Assembly (NCBI GenBank): GCA_017792345.1
Contig: CP051228.1
Location: 3,626,148 to 3,690,147 of the forward strand
Length of the DNA: 64,000 nucleotides
Origin: Mesoflavibacter sp.
GTDB lineage: Bacteria > Pseudomonadota > Alphaproteobacteria > UBA8366 > Aestuariispiraceae
Direction of reading: 5' to 3'
A program made the position numbers and the translations under genes. Positions 1 to 8,784 of the stretch are shown here, piece by piece. Within the stretch, counting starts at the first letter, position 1. Each line of letters starts with the position of its first letter. The notes below the pieces were generated by a model that saw nothing but the letters and a program-made list of their open reading frames with translations, made no database searches and was not told where the DNA came from.

Positions 1-299
1 CCGTGCAGATTTGCGGCCAGTACGGTGATGTCGGTCGGTTGAGCGGCGCCTGGGGCCGGTGGCGCGGAACGGGAAAGGTGCTGGGCCAAGGGCCAGGCAT
101 TCAGCAGGCAGACGGCAAGCGCGGCCAACTGGATCTTGCGGCTGCCGCGCCAGGCCGCATAAACGGCCGACAGGATCGCGAGACCTAGGATCTGGACGCG
201 CCAATGCGACAGCAGTTCGAGCGTATCCGAAAACGGCCCGCAAAAGCTCAGAAAGGTCAGAACAGCGGTCGCCAGAACCGCCAGACGCGCCGACGACAC
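1..299 (-). CDS. Endonuclease/exonuclease/phosphatase-family membrane protein, N-terminal part (partial)
   Basis: The gene runs off the left edge, so only about 99 codons are visible. Reading the minus strand from a GTG at 297-299 gives an open frame with two or three hydrophobic segments (about residues 5-25, 33-47 and 53-66), a Pro/Ala linker, and then the strand ITVLAANLH at the edge. That strand is typical of the start of the EEP (DNase I-like) fold behind a membrane anchor. The start lies 11 bp after the stop of the dienelactone hydrolase gene in the same orientation, so the two are probably co-transcribed. The GTG start has only a weak purine stretch upstream and is my choice. The catalytic residues lie outside the window, so the family call rests on architecture. 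Confidence 0.55.
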   Translation of the reverse strand, partial: MSSARLAVLATAVLTFLSFCGPFSDTLELLSHWRVQILGLAILSAVYAAWRGSRKIQLAALAVCLLNAWPLAQHLSRSAPPAPGAAQPTDITVLAANLH

Positions 300-309
300 C
301 GTTCCGGAC

Positions 310-972
310 TCAGCCCAGGGTCCGTTCCAGGAAGGCGATGCTGCGGGTCCAACTCAGGTCGGATGCGGCCTTGTCATAGACCGTCCTGTTGTCGTTGAAA
401 AAGCCGTGCTCGCCTTCGTATTCGAAGATCTCGACCGGCGTCGCGACCTGGGCCATGTCCTGCTTCAGGGCCGCGACGGCCTCCGGCGTGCACCAATCGT
501 CCTGGGTCGCGAAATGGCCCAGGAAAGGCACGCGCATTTGGGCCGGATCGGCCGCTTCCTTCGGGGGAATGCCGTAATAGCAGACGGCGGCGTCGCATTC
601 GGAAAGCTTGACCCCGGCGATGATCGTCAGCGCCCCGCCCATGCAGAAGCCCAAAACAGCAGCCTTGCCGCCATCGGCCTTCAGAAATTGCAGTGCGCCG
701 CGAATGTCCTGGTTGGCGGCGCCCGGAAAATCCAGCCCGGTCATCATGTGACTGGCCTCGTCCGCGTCCTGGGTGACGCGCCCGTCATACAGGTCCGGGG
801 CCAAGGTGGTGAAACCCGCATCCGCGAACCGGTCCGCGACACGCTTGATCTGATCGTTCAAACCCCACCATTCCTGGATCAGGACGAGGGATCCCTTTGG
901 TGTCGCGGCTTTAGCCAGGTACCCTTTCGCGCTGCTGCCGTCCGGGCACGGATAGTTGATCATGTCGCCCAT
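310..972 (-). CDS. Dienelactone hydrolase family protein
   Basis: An alpha/beta hydrolase of 220 residues, the usual size for dienelactone hydrolases, which open cyclic dienelactones in chlorocatechol and related pathways; many members act on other esters. The Cys-Asp-His triad is visible: Cys110 in GFCMGG, an Asp at 158/159 in TQDDW, and His189 in EHGFF; Glu34 in QEWWG matches the residue that holds the nucleophile. The start at 972 was chosen over an ATG 12 codons upstream because GGAGGT lies 7 nt before it and the family begins about here. It lies just downstream of an Lrp-type regulator gene on the same strand. The actual substrate cannot be told. Confidence 0.85.
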   Translation of the reverse strand: MGDMINYPCPDGSSAKGYLAKAATPKGSLVLIQEWWGLNDQIKRVADRFADAGFTTLAPDLYDGRVTQDADEASHMMTGLDFPGAANQDIRGALQFLKADGGKAAVLGFCMGGALTIIAGVKLSECDAAVCYYGIPPKEAADPAQMRVPFLGHFATQDDWCTPEAVAALKQDMAQVATPVEIFEYEGEHGFFNDNRTVYDKAASDLSWTRSIAFLERTLG

Positions 973-1040
973 GGTGAATACCTCCCTGTTCCACATATTC
1001 ATTACCAAGATAGAAGGCGTCCGCCGTTCTGTGTAGGGGG

Positions 1041-1508
1041 TCAGTCGAGATAGTCCAGCGGCAAGGCCGTGGTCGTCTTGATTTCTTCCATCGCGAAGCT
1101 GGAGGACACGTCCGACAGGTCGATCTTGGAGATCAGCCTTTTGTAGAAGGCATCATAGGCCGGAATGTCCGGCACAACGACCTTCATCAGATAGTCGATG
1201 TCGCCGCTCATCCGGTGAAACTCCACGACTTCCGGCATGTCGCTGACGGCGCGGGCGAACTTGTCCAGCCAATCGGCGGCATGGGACCGCGTTTTGACCG
1301 CGACGAAGACAGTGGTCGCCACCCCGAGCCGCGCCCGGTCCAGCAGGGCGACCCGCTTCTTTATATAGCCCGACGCCTCCAACTGGCGGACACGGCGCCA
1401 GCAAGGTGTCGTCGACAGGCCGACACGGTCGGCCAGATCCGACGTCGACAGGGACGCGTCGTGCTGCAGTTCCTGCAGGATGCGTCGGTCGATATTGTCC
1501 AAGGTCAT
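1041..1508 (-). CDS. Lrp/AsnC family transcriptional regulator
   Basis: A 155-residue protein with the standard two-part layout: an N-terminal winged helix (IDRRILQELQ ... LADRVGLSTTPCWRRVRQLEASGYI, about residues 6-50) and a C-terminal RAM/ligand-binding domain (about 65-145) with the GDIDYLMKVVV strand. These proteins form octamers and bind small ligands, often amino acids, to control transport and catabolic genes. It is followed by the dienelactone hydrolase gene and faces the small DUF6356 gene across a 130-bp AT-rich region that probably holds its promoter and its own binding site. The effector is unknown. Confidence 0.9.
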   Translation of the reverse strand: MTLDNIDRRILQELQHDASLSTSDLADRVGLSTTPCWRRVRQLEASGYIKKRVALLDRARLGVATTVFVAVKTRSHAADWLDKFARAVSDMPEVVEFHRMSGDIDYLMKVVVPDIPAYDAFYKRLISKIDLSDVSSSFAMEEIKTTTALPLDYLD

Positions 1509-1638
1509 AGAATGAAACTCGGAGAAAATTATCTCGATTAGAAAAAAATATCACTATTGGCGTAAAATACCAGCATGTTTAGAAACCAATTTCCAGAGGA
1601 TAGGGGCATAATCAGGATACTCAATTCAGGGGACGATC

Positions 1639-1887
1639 ATGGTACACAGCGCTTTCACGAAACATCCGGCTTCCGTCGGAGAGACCTATACCGAGCATAT
1701 GGGGACGGCCTTCAGCTTCGCCGGACCGCTGCTTCTGGCCGGTCTGTGCTGTGTCGTCCATGCCGTGCTGCCCTTTGCCTTCGAAAAGACTGGCAGTCGC
1801 ATGATTTCGAGGCTGCACGACCGCATGGTTGCCCATCGGGTCCGTCCGGAAAACATGCATAAGGTCGTGGCGCAGCCCGCCGAATAA
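1639..1887 (+). CDS. DUF6356 family small membrane protein
   Basis: An 82-residue protein beginning FTKHPASVGETYTEHM, with one hydrophobic segment (about residues 23-47) ending HAVLPFAFEKTGS and a basic tail. This HPASVGE-Y-EH plus HA-PF-F--TGS pattern matches the DUF6356 family of alphaproteobacteria, sometimes misnamed capsule biosynthesis protein; no function is established. A GGGGAC purine stretch precedes the ATG. It stands alone between the divergent Lrp gene and the convergent ribF gene. Confidence 0.75.
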   Translation: MVHSAFTKHPASVGETYTEHMGTAFSFAGPLLLAGLCCVVHAVLPFAFEKTGSRMISRLHDRMVAHRVRPENMHKVVAQPAE

Positions 1888-1929
1888 GGCGTCGCCGCGA
1901 AGTTCTGAAATACGGCTGTAGGGGGAGCG

Positions 1930-2880
1930 TTAGGCGCCGGCGGCGCGGGTGTCCAGAATGACCCGTGCGCTGTGGCAATCCTTCGCGATCTGAGCCTTCA
2001 GCGCGTCCAATCCGTCAAATTTCCGTTCGCCGCGAATGAATTCGATCAGCGCGACACGCATATGCGTGCCGTAGAGGTCGCGGTCGAAGTCGAACAAATG
2101 GACTTCGAACTTCTCCGTCAGCCCGTCAACCGTGGGGCGCTTGCCCAGATTGGCAACGCCGTCGCACCAGACGGTCTGGCCGACGTGGGCCGTCTCGACA
2201 CCGACCCTTACCGCATAGACCCCATAGGCCGGTCGAATATAGTCGCCCAGATCCAGATTGGCGGTCGGGAAGCCGATGGTGCGGCCGATCTGTGCACCAT
2301 GCAGGACTTCGCCTTCGATTTCGAAGGGGCGGCCCAACAGGGCGGCGGCCTGACCGGGTTCACCGCCGCTCAGATAGTCGCGGATCCTGGTCGAAGAATA
2401 GATTTCGCCCGTCGCCGACGCGGACGGTTCGATCACCATGGTCTCGAAACGTGGGTCGGATTTCAGGGTCTCGACATCGCCGCCACGACCGCGGCCAAAT
2501 TTGAAATCATAGCCGACCACCAGCGTCCCGACGCCAATTCCGTCGACCAGGACGGACTGGATGAAGGCTTCCGCCTCCAATGCCGCCAGCGATGCGTCGA
2601 AATTCAGACAGATCAGGGAATCGACCCCCAGCGCCTGAAGCTGATGCGCCTTGTTAGTGAAGGGGGTCAGTCGGAAGGGCGGGTCGTCTTTGCGAAAATA
2701 GGCGCGCGGATGCGGTTCGAAGGTCATGACCGCCAAGTCGACGCCCTGTGCTTCGGCGATTTCGCCGGCTTGGCCGATGACGGATTGATGGCCGCGATGA
2801 ACGCCGTCGAAGTTACCAAGCGCAACGACCGCGCCCCGACGCTCGACCGGATAGGCGCCGGTTTCCCTGAAAATCTGCAT
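1930..2880 (-). CDS. ribF: Bifunctional riboflavin kinase/FAD synthetase
   Basis: RibF makes FMN from riboflavin and then FAD from FMN. The 316-residue length is normal. The N-terminal FAD synthetase domain has the nucleotidyltransferase motif ALGNFDGVHRGH (about 21-32) and the later SSTRIRDYLSGG motif (about 163-174); the C-terminal riboflavin kinase domain has IGFPTANLDL (about 202-211) and AYGVYAVRV. In many proteobacteria ribF adjoins ileS and lspA; here it does not, and its neighbours are a DUF6356 gene (convergent) and a MaoC hydratase gene on the same strand. No FMN riboswitch is visible upstream. Confidence 0.95.
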   Translation of the reverse strand: MQIFRETGAYPVERRGAVVALGNFDGVHRGHQSVIGQAGEIAEAQGVDLAVMTFEPHPRAYFRKDDPPFRLTPFTNKAHQLQALGVDSLICLNFDASLAALEAEAFIQSVLVDGIGVGTLVVGYDFKFGRGRGGDVETLKSDPRFETMVIEPSASATGEIYSSTRIRDYLSGGEPGQAAALLGRPFEIEGEVLHGAQIGRTIGFPTANLDLGDYIRPAYGVYAVRVGVETAHVGQTVWCDGVANLGKRPTVDGLTEKFEVHLFDFDRDLYGTHMRVALIEFIRGERKFDGLDALKAQIAKDCHSARVILDTRAAGA

Positions 2881-2951
2881 GAAGGCTTGCCGCTCCGGCT
2901 GGATTGATGGGCGGGTCGAGATTAACCGGTTCCGACGCCGCTGAAAATGTC

Positions 2952-3428
2952 TCAGGCGGAGGCGGCTTTAGCGGCCTCTTCCTCCTGACGGCTGCGAACC
3001 ATCATCTTCGCCTCGCCGTCGCAGACGAGTTTGTCGCCAACTGACGCCGTGGTCTTGCAGATGATCCGCTTTTTCTCCGGGATGATATCCAGGATTACCG
3101 CCTTGGCCGTCACTGTGTCCCCGGCGCGAACCGGCGCCAGGAATTTCAGATCCTGGCTGAGATAGATGCAGCCCGGTCCCGGCATTTTCATGCCCAGAAC
3201 CGTTGAAATCAGGCTTGCGGTCAGCATGCCGTGGGCGATGCGGCCCTTGAACATCGTATCGGCGGCGAATTCTTCATTCACATGAACCGGGTTCATATCG
3301 CCGGTGACGCCGGAGAACATGACGATATCCGCTTCCGTGATGGTCTTCGCGAAGACCGCCGTCATGCCGACAGATAGGTCTTCGATGAAAAACCCGTTCA
3401 AATCGGTGTGCAGGCGCGGACTGTCCAT
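2952..3428 (-). CDS. MaoC-like (R)-specific enoyl-CoA hydratase
   Basis: A 158-residue single hot-dog domain protein with the hydratase-2 dyad: Asp and His in the stretch from FSGVTGDMNPVHVNEEFA to FKGRIAHGML. Proteins of this size (PhaJ and MaoC-type) hydrate trans-2-enoyl-CoA to (R)-3-hydroxyacyl-CoA and feed polyhydroxyalkanoate or fatty-acid metabolism. The C-terminus carries a short Glu/Ala-rich tail (about residues 143-158) beyond the core fold. It is on the same strand as ribF downstream and the amidase upstream, but the gaps (71 and 120 bp) do not force an operon. The substrate is inferred only from the family. Confidence 0.85.
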   Translation of the reverse strand: MDSPRLHTDLNGFFIEDLSVGMTAVFAKTITEADIVMFSGVTGDMNPVHVNEEFAADTMFKGRIAHGMLTASLISTVLGMKMPGPGCIYLSQDLKFLAPVRAGDTVTAKAVILDIIPEKKRIICKTTASVGDKLVCDGEAKMMVRSRQEEEAAKAASA

Positions 3429-3548
3429 CGGATCGGCTCCTCGGCATTTAAACTGGCGTGCCGCCCGGAAATACGGGCGCGCGGCTGATGCTGCGGTGCA
3501 ACGCTATCGATTGCGCCGTGCGGCGGCAAGTCCGGATCGTCCGCCGGA

Positions 3549-4964
3549 TTAGACCGATCCGCGCGGATCGATGGGCAGACCGGTGCTCAACCCCACCGCC
3601 GTTTCGAAATGGCGGGCATGTCCCAGAAGCCGGCCTTCGCCCCGGGGGCCGCCGACAAATTGGATGCCGATTGGCAGGCCTTCCGGTGTGAAACCGGCCG
3701 GGACGGAAACCGCCGGCATGCCGGTCAGAGTGATGGCGGACACCATGGCGAGCCAATGGATGTAGTTATCGAAACGGACGCCGTTTACCGTGTCGACCCA
3801 AAGCTGTTCGGCCGGGTAGGGCGGGACGATGGCGGTCGGACAGACGAAGGCGTCGAACCCTTGTGCAGTCAGCAGCGACACCATCTCCATATAGAGCGCA
3901 CCCCGGTTCCTTTGGGCCTCGGCGATCCTGTCGGCGGTCAAACCTTGTCCGAATTCGATATTCCAGATGACGTCGTCTTTCAGCAGCGCGCGCTGCGCCG
4001 GATCAGCGTATTTGTCGCGATGGCCGTTGACGAAGCCCAACCCGCGCAGCACGCCGAAGGTCTCGATCGCGCGGCTGAAATCGGGGCAGGTTTCGACCAG
4101 GTCGACGCCCATATCCGCCAGGGTCGCCAGGGCCGCTTCGAAGACCGCGCGGACCTGCGGGTCCACCGGGATGATGCCGCCGAGATCGAGGCTGTAGGCG
4201 ATGCGCTTTGGCGGTGGGGTTTGACGGCAGGTGTCGCGGAAGGACCTGTCGGGCGCGGGCTGACTGATCGGGTCGCGCGGGTCGCGCCCGGCCATGGCGT
4301 CCAGCATCAATGCCGTGTCCTCGACGGTCCGCCCCATCGGGCCTTCGACGCTCATCGAACCGAAAGGGTCGCCCGGATTCAGGCGCGGCACGCGACCGGG
4401 GCCGGGGCGCAGACCGACCACCCCACAGAAGCTGGCCGGCGTGCGCAAGCTGCCGCCCAAGTCAGATCCGCTGGCCAGCCAGCATTGACCGGTGGCCAGG
4501 GCGACCGCCGATCCGCCCGACGATCCGGCGCAACTCTTGGAGACATCCCACGGATTCCGGGTGATGCCGAAGACGGCATTGAACGTATTGGCCCCGGCGC
4601 CAAATTCCGGCGTGTTCGTCTTGCCGATCGGAATTGCGCCATTGGCCTCCAGATTGGCGGCGGGGATGTCGGTAAAATTCGGCACGAAATCCTTGAAAAT
4701 CGGCGAGCCGTAGGTACAGCGGACGCCCGCCAACTCGGTCAGGTCCTTGATGCCGACCGGCAGTCCCGCCAGCAGGCTGTCCCGGTCGGCGGTCTCGGCC
4801 TGGGCCTCGGCACGGTCGCGGCAGCGGATGACCATGGCATTGACCGTTCCGTCCACCGCCTCGATCCGGTCGAAGGCGGCGGCGATCATCTCCTTGGCGC
4901 TGACCTCGCCGGATTTCAGCAGGTCGACGGCATCGCAGGCGGTAAGTCGGATCAAATCGGTCAT
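3549..4964 (-). CDS. Amidase signature family enzyme
   Basis: A 471-residue amidase of the usual family length. The Ser-cisSer-Lys triad can be placed: Lys73 in GIKDLTE, Ser148 in CAGSSGGS and Ser172 in GSDLGGSLRTP, with the same 75- and 24-residue spacings as in fatty acid amide hydrolase. The family hydrolyses amides of many kinds, including GatA-type glutaminyl-tRNA substrates; no GatB or GatC gene is adjacent, so a catabolic or salvage role is more likely. The gene is divergent from the CobW GTPase gene with about 107 bp between starts. Confidence 0.88.
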   Translation of the reverse strand: MTDLIRLTACDAVDLLKSGEVSAKEMIAAAFDRIEAVDGTVNAMVIRCRDRAEAQAETADRDSLLAGLPVGIKDLTELAGVRCTYGSPIFKDFVPNFTDIPAANLEANGAIPIGKTNTPEFGAGANTFNAVFGITRNPWDVSKSCAGSSGGSAVALATGQCWLASGSDLGGSLRTPASFCGVVGLRPGPGRVPRLNPGDPFGSMSVEGPMGRTVEDTALMLDAMAGRDPRDPISQPAPDRSFRDTCRQTPPPKRIAYSLDLGGIIPVDPQVRAVFEAALATLADMGVDLVETCPDFSRAIETFGVLRGLGFVNGHRDKYADPAQRALLKDDVIWNIEFGQGLTADRIAEAQRNRGALYMEMVSLLTAQGFDAFVCPTAIVPPYPAEQLWVDTVNGVRFDNYIHWLAMVSAITLTGMPAVSVPAGFTPEGLPIGIQFVGGPRGEGRLLGHARHFETAVGLSTGLPIDPRGSV

Positions 4965-5071
4965 CGTCGGGCTTTCAAATGGGTCTCGCGGGGCGGAAAG
5001 TTGAAAAGACCGTGACGAAACCCTACAGCAAGGTCAACCGGATCAGTCACCCGAAAGAGGAAGCCCGCCCG

Positions 5072-6133
5072 ATGTCCGAAGAAACCGATCAAGCTGTCAG
5101 CGACCCGATGCTGGACCGTATTCCGGTCAGCGTACTGACGGGATTTCTGGGGTCCGGTAAGACGACGGTGCTGAACGCCCTGCTGAAGCATCCGGACATG
5201 GGCCAGACGGCGGTCGTCATCAACGAGTTCGGCGAGGTCGGCATCGACAACCTGCTGGTCGAAACCGCCAGCGAGGACATGGTGGTGATGGATTCCGGCT
5301 GCCTGTGCTGCACCATCCGAGGCGATCTGATCGAGACGCTGCGGGGCCTGATCCGGCGCCGCTGGCGTTCGGAAATTCCGGCTTTCGAACGGCTTGTGAT
5401 CGAAACGACAGGGTTGGCGGATCCGGCGCCCATTCTGCATACGCTGATGACCGATCCGGTGATTTCGGCACGATATCGCCTGGACGGGGTCATCGCGACC
5501 GTGGATGCAGCGGCGGGAGAGGCGACGATGGATGCACAGCCCGAGGCCGTGAAACAGGCGGCCGTGGCCGACCGGATCCTGCTGACCAAAACAGATATCG
5601 TGCCCCACAACGCGGATCTCATCGATCGGCTGAGCAAGATCAATCCGGCGGCCCCCGTTCTGCCCGTGGTTCAAGGCAAGGTCGACCCGGCGAACCTCTT
5701 CGGGACCGGCCTTTACGATCCCGCCAGCAAATCGCCGGATGTCGCACGCTGGCTGGCGGAAGAGGCCTATGCCGAGGCGCACCACCACGATCATGACCAT
5801 GCGCATCACCATGACACGAACCGCCATGACGACCGAATCCGGTCTTTCGTGATTCGTCACGAGGCGCCGATCCCGTGGGAAAAATTCGTGGAATGGATCG
5901 AAGCCCTGATCTCCACCCACGGCGCGAACCTGCTGCGGATGAAGGGGATATTGAACGTGCAGGAGGCCCAGGGACCGGTCGCGGTTCACGGGGTGCAGCA
6001 TGTCTTCCACCCCCCGGCCATGCTGGCGGACTGGCCGGACGGGGACGACCGCGTCTCGCGCCTGGTCATCATCGCCCGGGACCTCAATCACGCGCCCGTG
6101 GAGAAGATGTTCAAGGCCTTCGTCGAGGCCTAA
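5072..6133 (+). CDS. CobW/COG0523 family GTP-binding metallochaperone
   Basis: A G3E-family GTPase of 353 residues. Visible are the P-loop GFLGSGKT (24-31), the metal-binding CxCC motif GCLCC (76-80), the LTKTD guanine-specificity motif, and a His-rich stretch of alternating His/Asp at about 231-247 before the C-terminal CobW_C domain. These proteins insert or store metals such as zinc, cobalt or iron. The start at 5072 was chosen because the upstream in-frame ATG adds 31 residues before the conserved domain, and GAGGA precedes this one. The stop overlaps the convergent gene by 4 bp. No metal-enzyme partner is adjacent, and no Zur site is obvious, so the metal is unknown. Confidence 0.9.
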   Translation: MSEETDQAVSDPMLDRIPVSVLTGFLGSGKTTVLNALLKHPDMGQTAVVINEFGEVGIDNLLVETASEDMVVMDSGCLCCTIRGDLIETLRGLIRRRWRSEIPAFERLVIETTGLADPAPILHTLMTDPVISARYRLDGVIATVDAAAGEATMDAQPEAVKQAAVADRILLTKTDIVPHNADLIDRLSKINPAAPVLPVVQGKVDPANLFGTGLYDPASKSPDVARWLAEEAYAEAHHHDHDHAHHHDTNRHDDRIRSFVIRHEAPIPWEKFVEWIEALISTHGANLLRMKGILNVQEAQGPVAVHGVQHVFHPPAMLADWPDGDDRVSRLVIIARDLNHAPVEKMFKAFVEA

Positions 6134-6963
6134 CGGTTGTTCAGAACCCGCTTCTGATCCTGCGCGAGACCCGCCAGCATCTGTTCCAATTGTGACAGGC
6201 TGCCGGCGTCATAGCGCTGTTCCAGGCGTTGGCGGCCTTCGACATCGAACAGCGTTTCCGCCAGTTCCTTGTACAGCGCCGACATCAGCTTATGGAACTC
6301 CATGTCGCCGAAATGCCAGGCCTTTTCCGCCTCCGACTTGGCCGACGGCATGGTGCGCTCGAAGAAGCTGACCATCCAGCTTCGTCGCTTGGCCACGTCC
6401 AGGAAGTAGCGCGTGATGTAAATCAGAATATCGTTGACCAGAACCTGCGCCACCGGCCGTTCATGCAGGGTCTCCCAATCCAGGGAGCCGCCTTCCCGGG
6501 CGCGAAGTGCCTCAATCATCTCCCGCGCGCGGTCCTCGTACTCGTCGAACAGTTCCGGGCCGACCATCTGATGCAGGGCCTGAATGAAGGCCGGGATGAC
6601 GCGGCGGGACAGGGTTCGACCCGGGATCGGATCCTTGTCGCGATCCGGCAGCAGATGCACGAAACGCGCGACGATCAGGCGTTCCAGCGGAAACTTCCGC
6701 ATGCGGGAATAAAAGGATTCTTCGAATTGCTGCTGCAGGCCCGACCAGGCCGAATCGCACAGGCCGCGCAGCGTTGCGTCCTGGTCGTAGGTATAGGCGT
6801 TGACCACTGCCTGAATGTCGCGCGCGGTCAGCTTGCCATCGCCGCGCGCGGAATGCGCCGCCAGGCGGTCGATCAGCAACTGACTGACCCGATGCGCGAA
6901 GTCGCCCAGTTTTTCCGCCCCCGGGGCGGCGGATTTCTCGGATTTGCCTAGATCGTCAGCCAT
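6130..6963 (-). CDS. Conserved-looking hypothetical helical protein
   Basis: I do not recognise this 277-residue protein. It appears almost wholly alpha-helical, without signal peptide or membrane segment, with a charged N-terminus (about 1-18) and motifs such as FPLERLIVARFVHLLP and ILIYITRYFLDVAKRR. Acidic and basic residues alternate through the C-terminal third, suggesting a cytoplasmic scaffold or regulatory protein. It overlaps the cobW stop by 4 bp, tail to tail, and faces nadE across 144 bp. Codon use and GC content resemble its neighbours, so recent transfer is unlikely. Confidence 0.7.
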   Translation of the reverse strand: MADDLGKSEKSAAPGAEKLGDFAHRVSQLLIDRLAAHSARGDGKLTARDIQAVVNAYTYDQDATLRGLCDSAWSGLQQQFEESFYSRMRKFPLERLIVARFVHLLPDRDKDPIPGRTLSRRVIPAFIQALHQMVGPELFDEYEDRAREMIEALRAREGGSLDWETLHERPVAQVLVNDILIYITRYFLDVAKRRSWMVSFFERTMPSAKSEAEKAWHFGDMEFHKLMSALYKELAETLFDVEGRQRLEQRYDAGSLSQLEQMLAGLAQDQKRVLNNR

Positions 6964-7107
6964 TCTGTCTTTCCCAATCGCTTGCGCCTTAAGGTATCGC
7001 CCTGCCGGGACTTGATTTCAAGCGGCCCGGCCAAGATAGTCACGGCGCGGCCCCGACCCATGGGCCGTCCTGGACCACGGTGCCCCGTCTTCCCGAAGGA
7101 CCCGCCG

Positions 7108-8784
7108 ATGACAGATCGCTTGACCGTCGCCCTGGCGCAATTGAACCCGACCGTGGGCGATATCGCCGGCAACGCCGCCCTGGCACGCAAGGCGCGTGCC
7201 GAAGCCGCTGCCGCGGGCGCGGACTTGTTGCTGCTGCCTGAATTGTTCCTGTCCGGCTATCAACCGGAAGATCTGGTGCTCAAGCCCTTCTTCCTGGACA
7301 AGTTGGAAGAGGCGGCGTCTGCGCTGGCGGCCGAAACGGCCGATGGCGGGCCGGATGTGCTGCTGCCCACGCCTTGGCGCGGCGAGGGTGTGAAGCCGCG
7401 GAATGCCGTTCTGTATCTGACCGGGGGGCGGATCGAAACCGCGCGCTTCAAGCATGATCTGCCGAATTACGGCGTGTTCGACGAAAAGCGCGTCTTCGAT
7501 CCGGGCCCGATGCCGGGACCGATCAGCATCAAGGGCGTGCGCGTCGGCGTCCCGATCTGCGAGGATATCTGGACCGCCGATGTCGTCGAATGCCTGGACG
7601 AATCCGGCGCCGAAATCCTGCTGGTCCCGAATGGCAGCCCCTATGAGGACGGCAAGGAGGACGTTCGTATCCAGCTTGGCGTCAACCGCGTACGCGAAAG
7701 CGGCCTTCCCATCGCCTATCTGAACCAGGTCGGTGGCCAGGACGAGTTGGTCTATGACGGATCGTCCTTCGTGATGAATCCGGATTACAGCCTGGCCATC
7801 CAGATGCCGGCTTTCGAAAGCGCGGTGTCGATCGCGGTGTTCGAACGGACGGGGGACGGCTGGCACTGCCGACCGGGCGACCGGGTGAAGCCGCCGGAGC
7901 GGATGGAATCCATCTATCGCGCCATGACCTTGGGCTTGCGGGATTATGTGCGCAAGAACGGCTTTCCCGGCGTGGTTCTGGGCATGTCCGGCGGGATCGA
8001 TTCCGCCCTGTCGGCGGCGGTCGCGGTCGATGCACTGGGGCCGCAGGGTGTCCATTGCGTGATGATGCCGTCCCCCTATACCAGCCAGGAAAGCCTGGAC
8101 GACGCTGCCGCCGCCTGTGCCCTTCTGGGCGTTCGGCTGGACGAAGTGAATATCGGACCGGCCATGAAGGCGTTTCAGGACATGTTGGCCCCGGTCTTCG
8201 GCGACACCGAAAGCGGCGTGACGGAGGAAAACATCCAGTCCCGGTCGCGCGGTCTGACCCTGATGGCGATATCGAACAAGCAGGGCGCGATGGTGCTGAC
8301 GACCGGCAACAAGTCGGAAATGTCGACCGGCTATGCCACGCTCTATGGCGATATGTGCGGTGGGTATTCGGTCCTGAAGGACATCTACAAAAGCGATGTC
8401 TTTCGTCTGTGCGAATGGCGCAACGAAGGGCTGACCCGGAACGACGATCCGCTTCTGCTGGGCCCCGCGGGACCGGTCATGCCACAGCGCATCATTACCA
8501 AACCGCCATCGGCCGAATTGAAGCCGGATCAGAAGGACCAGGACAGCCTGCCGCCCTATGATGTCCTGGACGATATCCTGAATTGTCTGATCGAACGGGA
8601 AATGTCGGTGGCCGAGATCGCGGCGCGCGGACATCCCCCGGAACTGGTTCAGCGGGTATGGCGCATGCTGGATATCGCGGAATACAAGCGCCGTCAGGCG
8701 CCGCCGGGCGTCAAGATCACCGCTCGGGCCTTCGGCCGCGACCGGCGCTATCCCATCACCAACGGTTTCAGGAAGATCCTGTGA
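7108..8784 (+). CDS. nadE: Glutamine-dependent NAD+ synthetase
   Basis: NadE amidates nicotinic acid adenine dinucleotide in the last step of NAD synthesis. The 558-residue protein has an N-terminal nitrilase-type glutaminase with Glu in LLLLPELFLSGYQ, Lys in FKHDLPN and Cys in VPICEDIW, then the synthetase domain with the ATP-binding SGGIDSAL motif and TGNKSEMSTGYATLYGD. The start at 7108 follows AAGGA by 7 nt and begins TVALAQLNPTVGD, the usual family N-terminus. The stop overlaps the GTG start of the HAD phosphatase gene by 4 nt, so the two are translationally coupled. Confidence 0.96.
   Translation: MTDRLTVALAQLNPTVGDIAGNAALARKARAEAAAAGADLLLLPELFLSGYQPEDLVLKPFFLDKLEEAASALAAETADGGPDVLLPTPWRGEGVKPRNAVLYLTGGRIETARFKHDLPNYGVFDEKRVFDPGPMPGPISIKGVRVGVPICEDIWTADVVECLDESGAEILLVPNGSPYEDGKEDVRIQLGVNRVRESGLPIAYLNQVGGQDELVYDGSSFVMNPDYSLAIQMPAFESAVSIAVFERTGDGWHCRPGDRVKPPERMESIYRAMTLGLRDYVRKNGFPGVVLGMSGGIDSALSAAVAVDALGPQGVHCVMMPSPYTSQESLDDAAAACALLGVRLDEVNIGPAMKAFQDMLAPVFGDTESGVTEENIQSRSRGLTLMAISNKQGAMVLTTGNKSEMSTGYATLYGDMCGGYSVLKDIYKSDVFRLCEWRNEGLTRNDDPLLLGPAGPVMPQRIITKPPSAELKPDQKDQDSLPPYDVLDDILNCLIEREMSVAEIAARGHPPELVQRVWRMLDIAEYKRRQAPPGVKITARAFGRDRRYPITNGFRKIL

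Noticed and set aside
1575-1862. A 95-codon frame overlapping the DUF6356 gene
   Set aside because: The DUF6356 frame has a family match and a ribosome site; the overlapping frame gives an Arg-rich translation without motif.
3609-5015. A 468-codon plus-strand frame opposite the amidase
   Set aside because: The amidase on the other strand has its full catalytic triad with correct spacing, so the opposite frame is a shadow.
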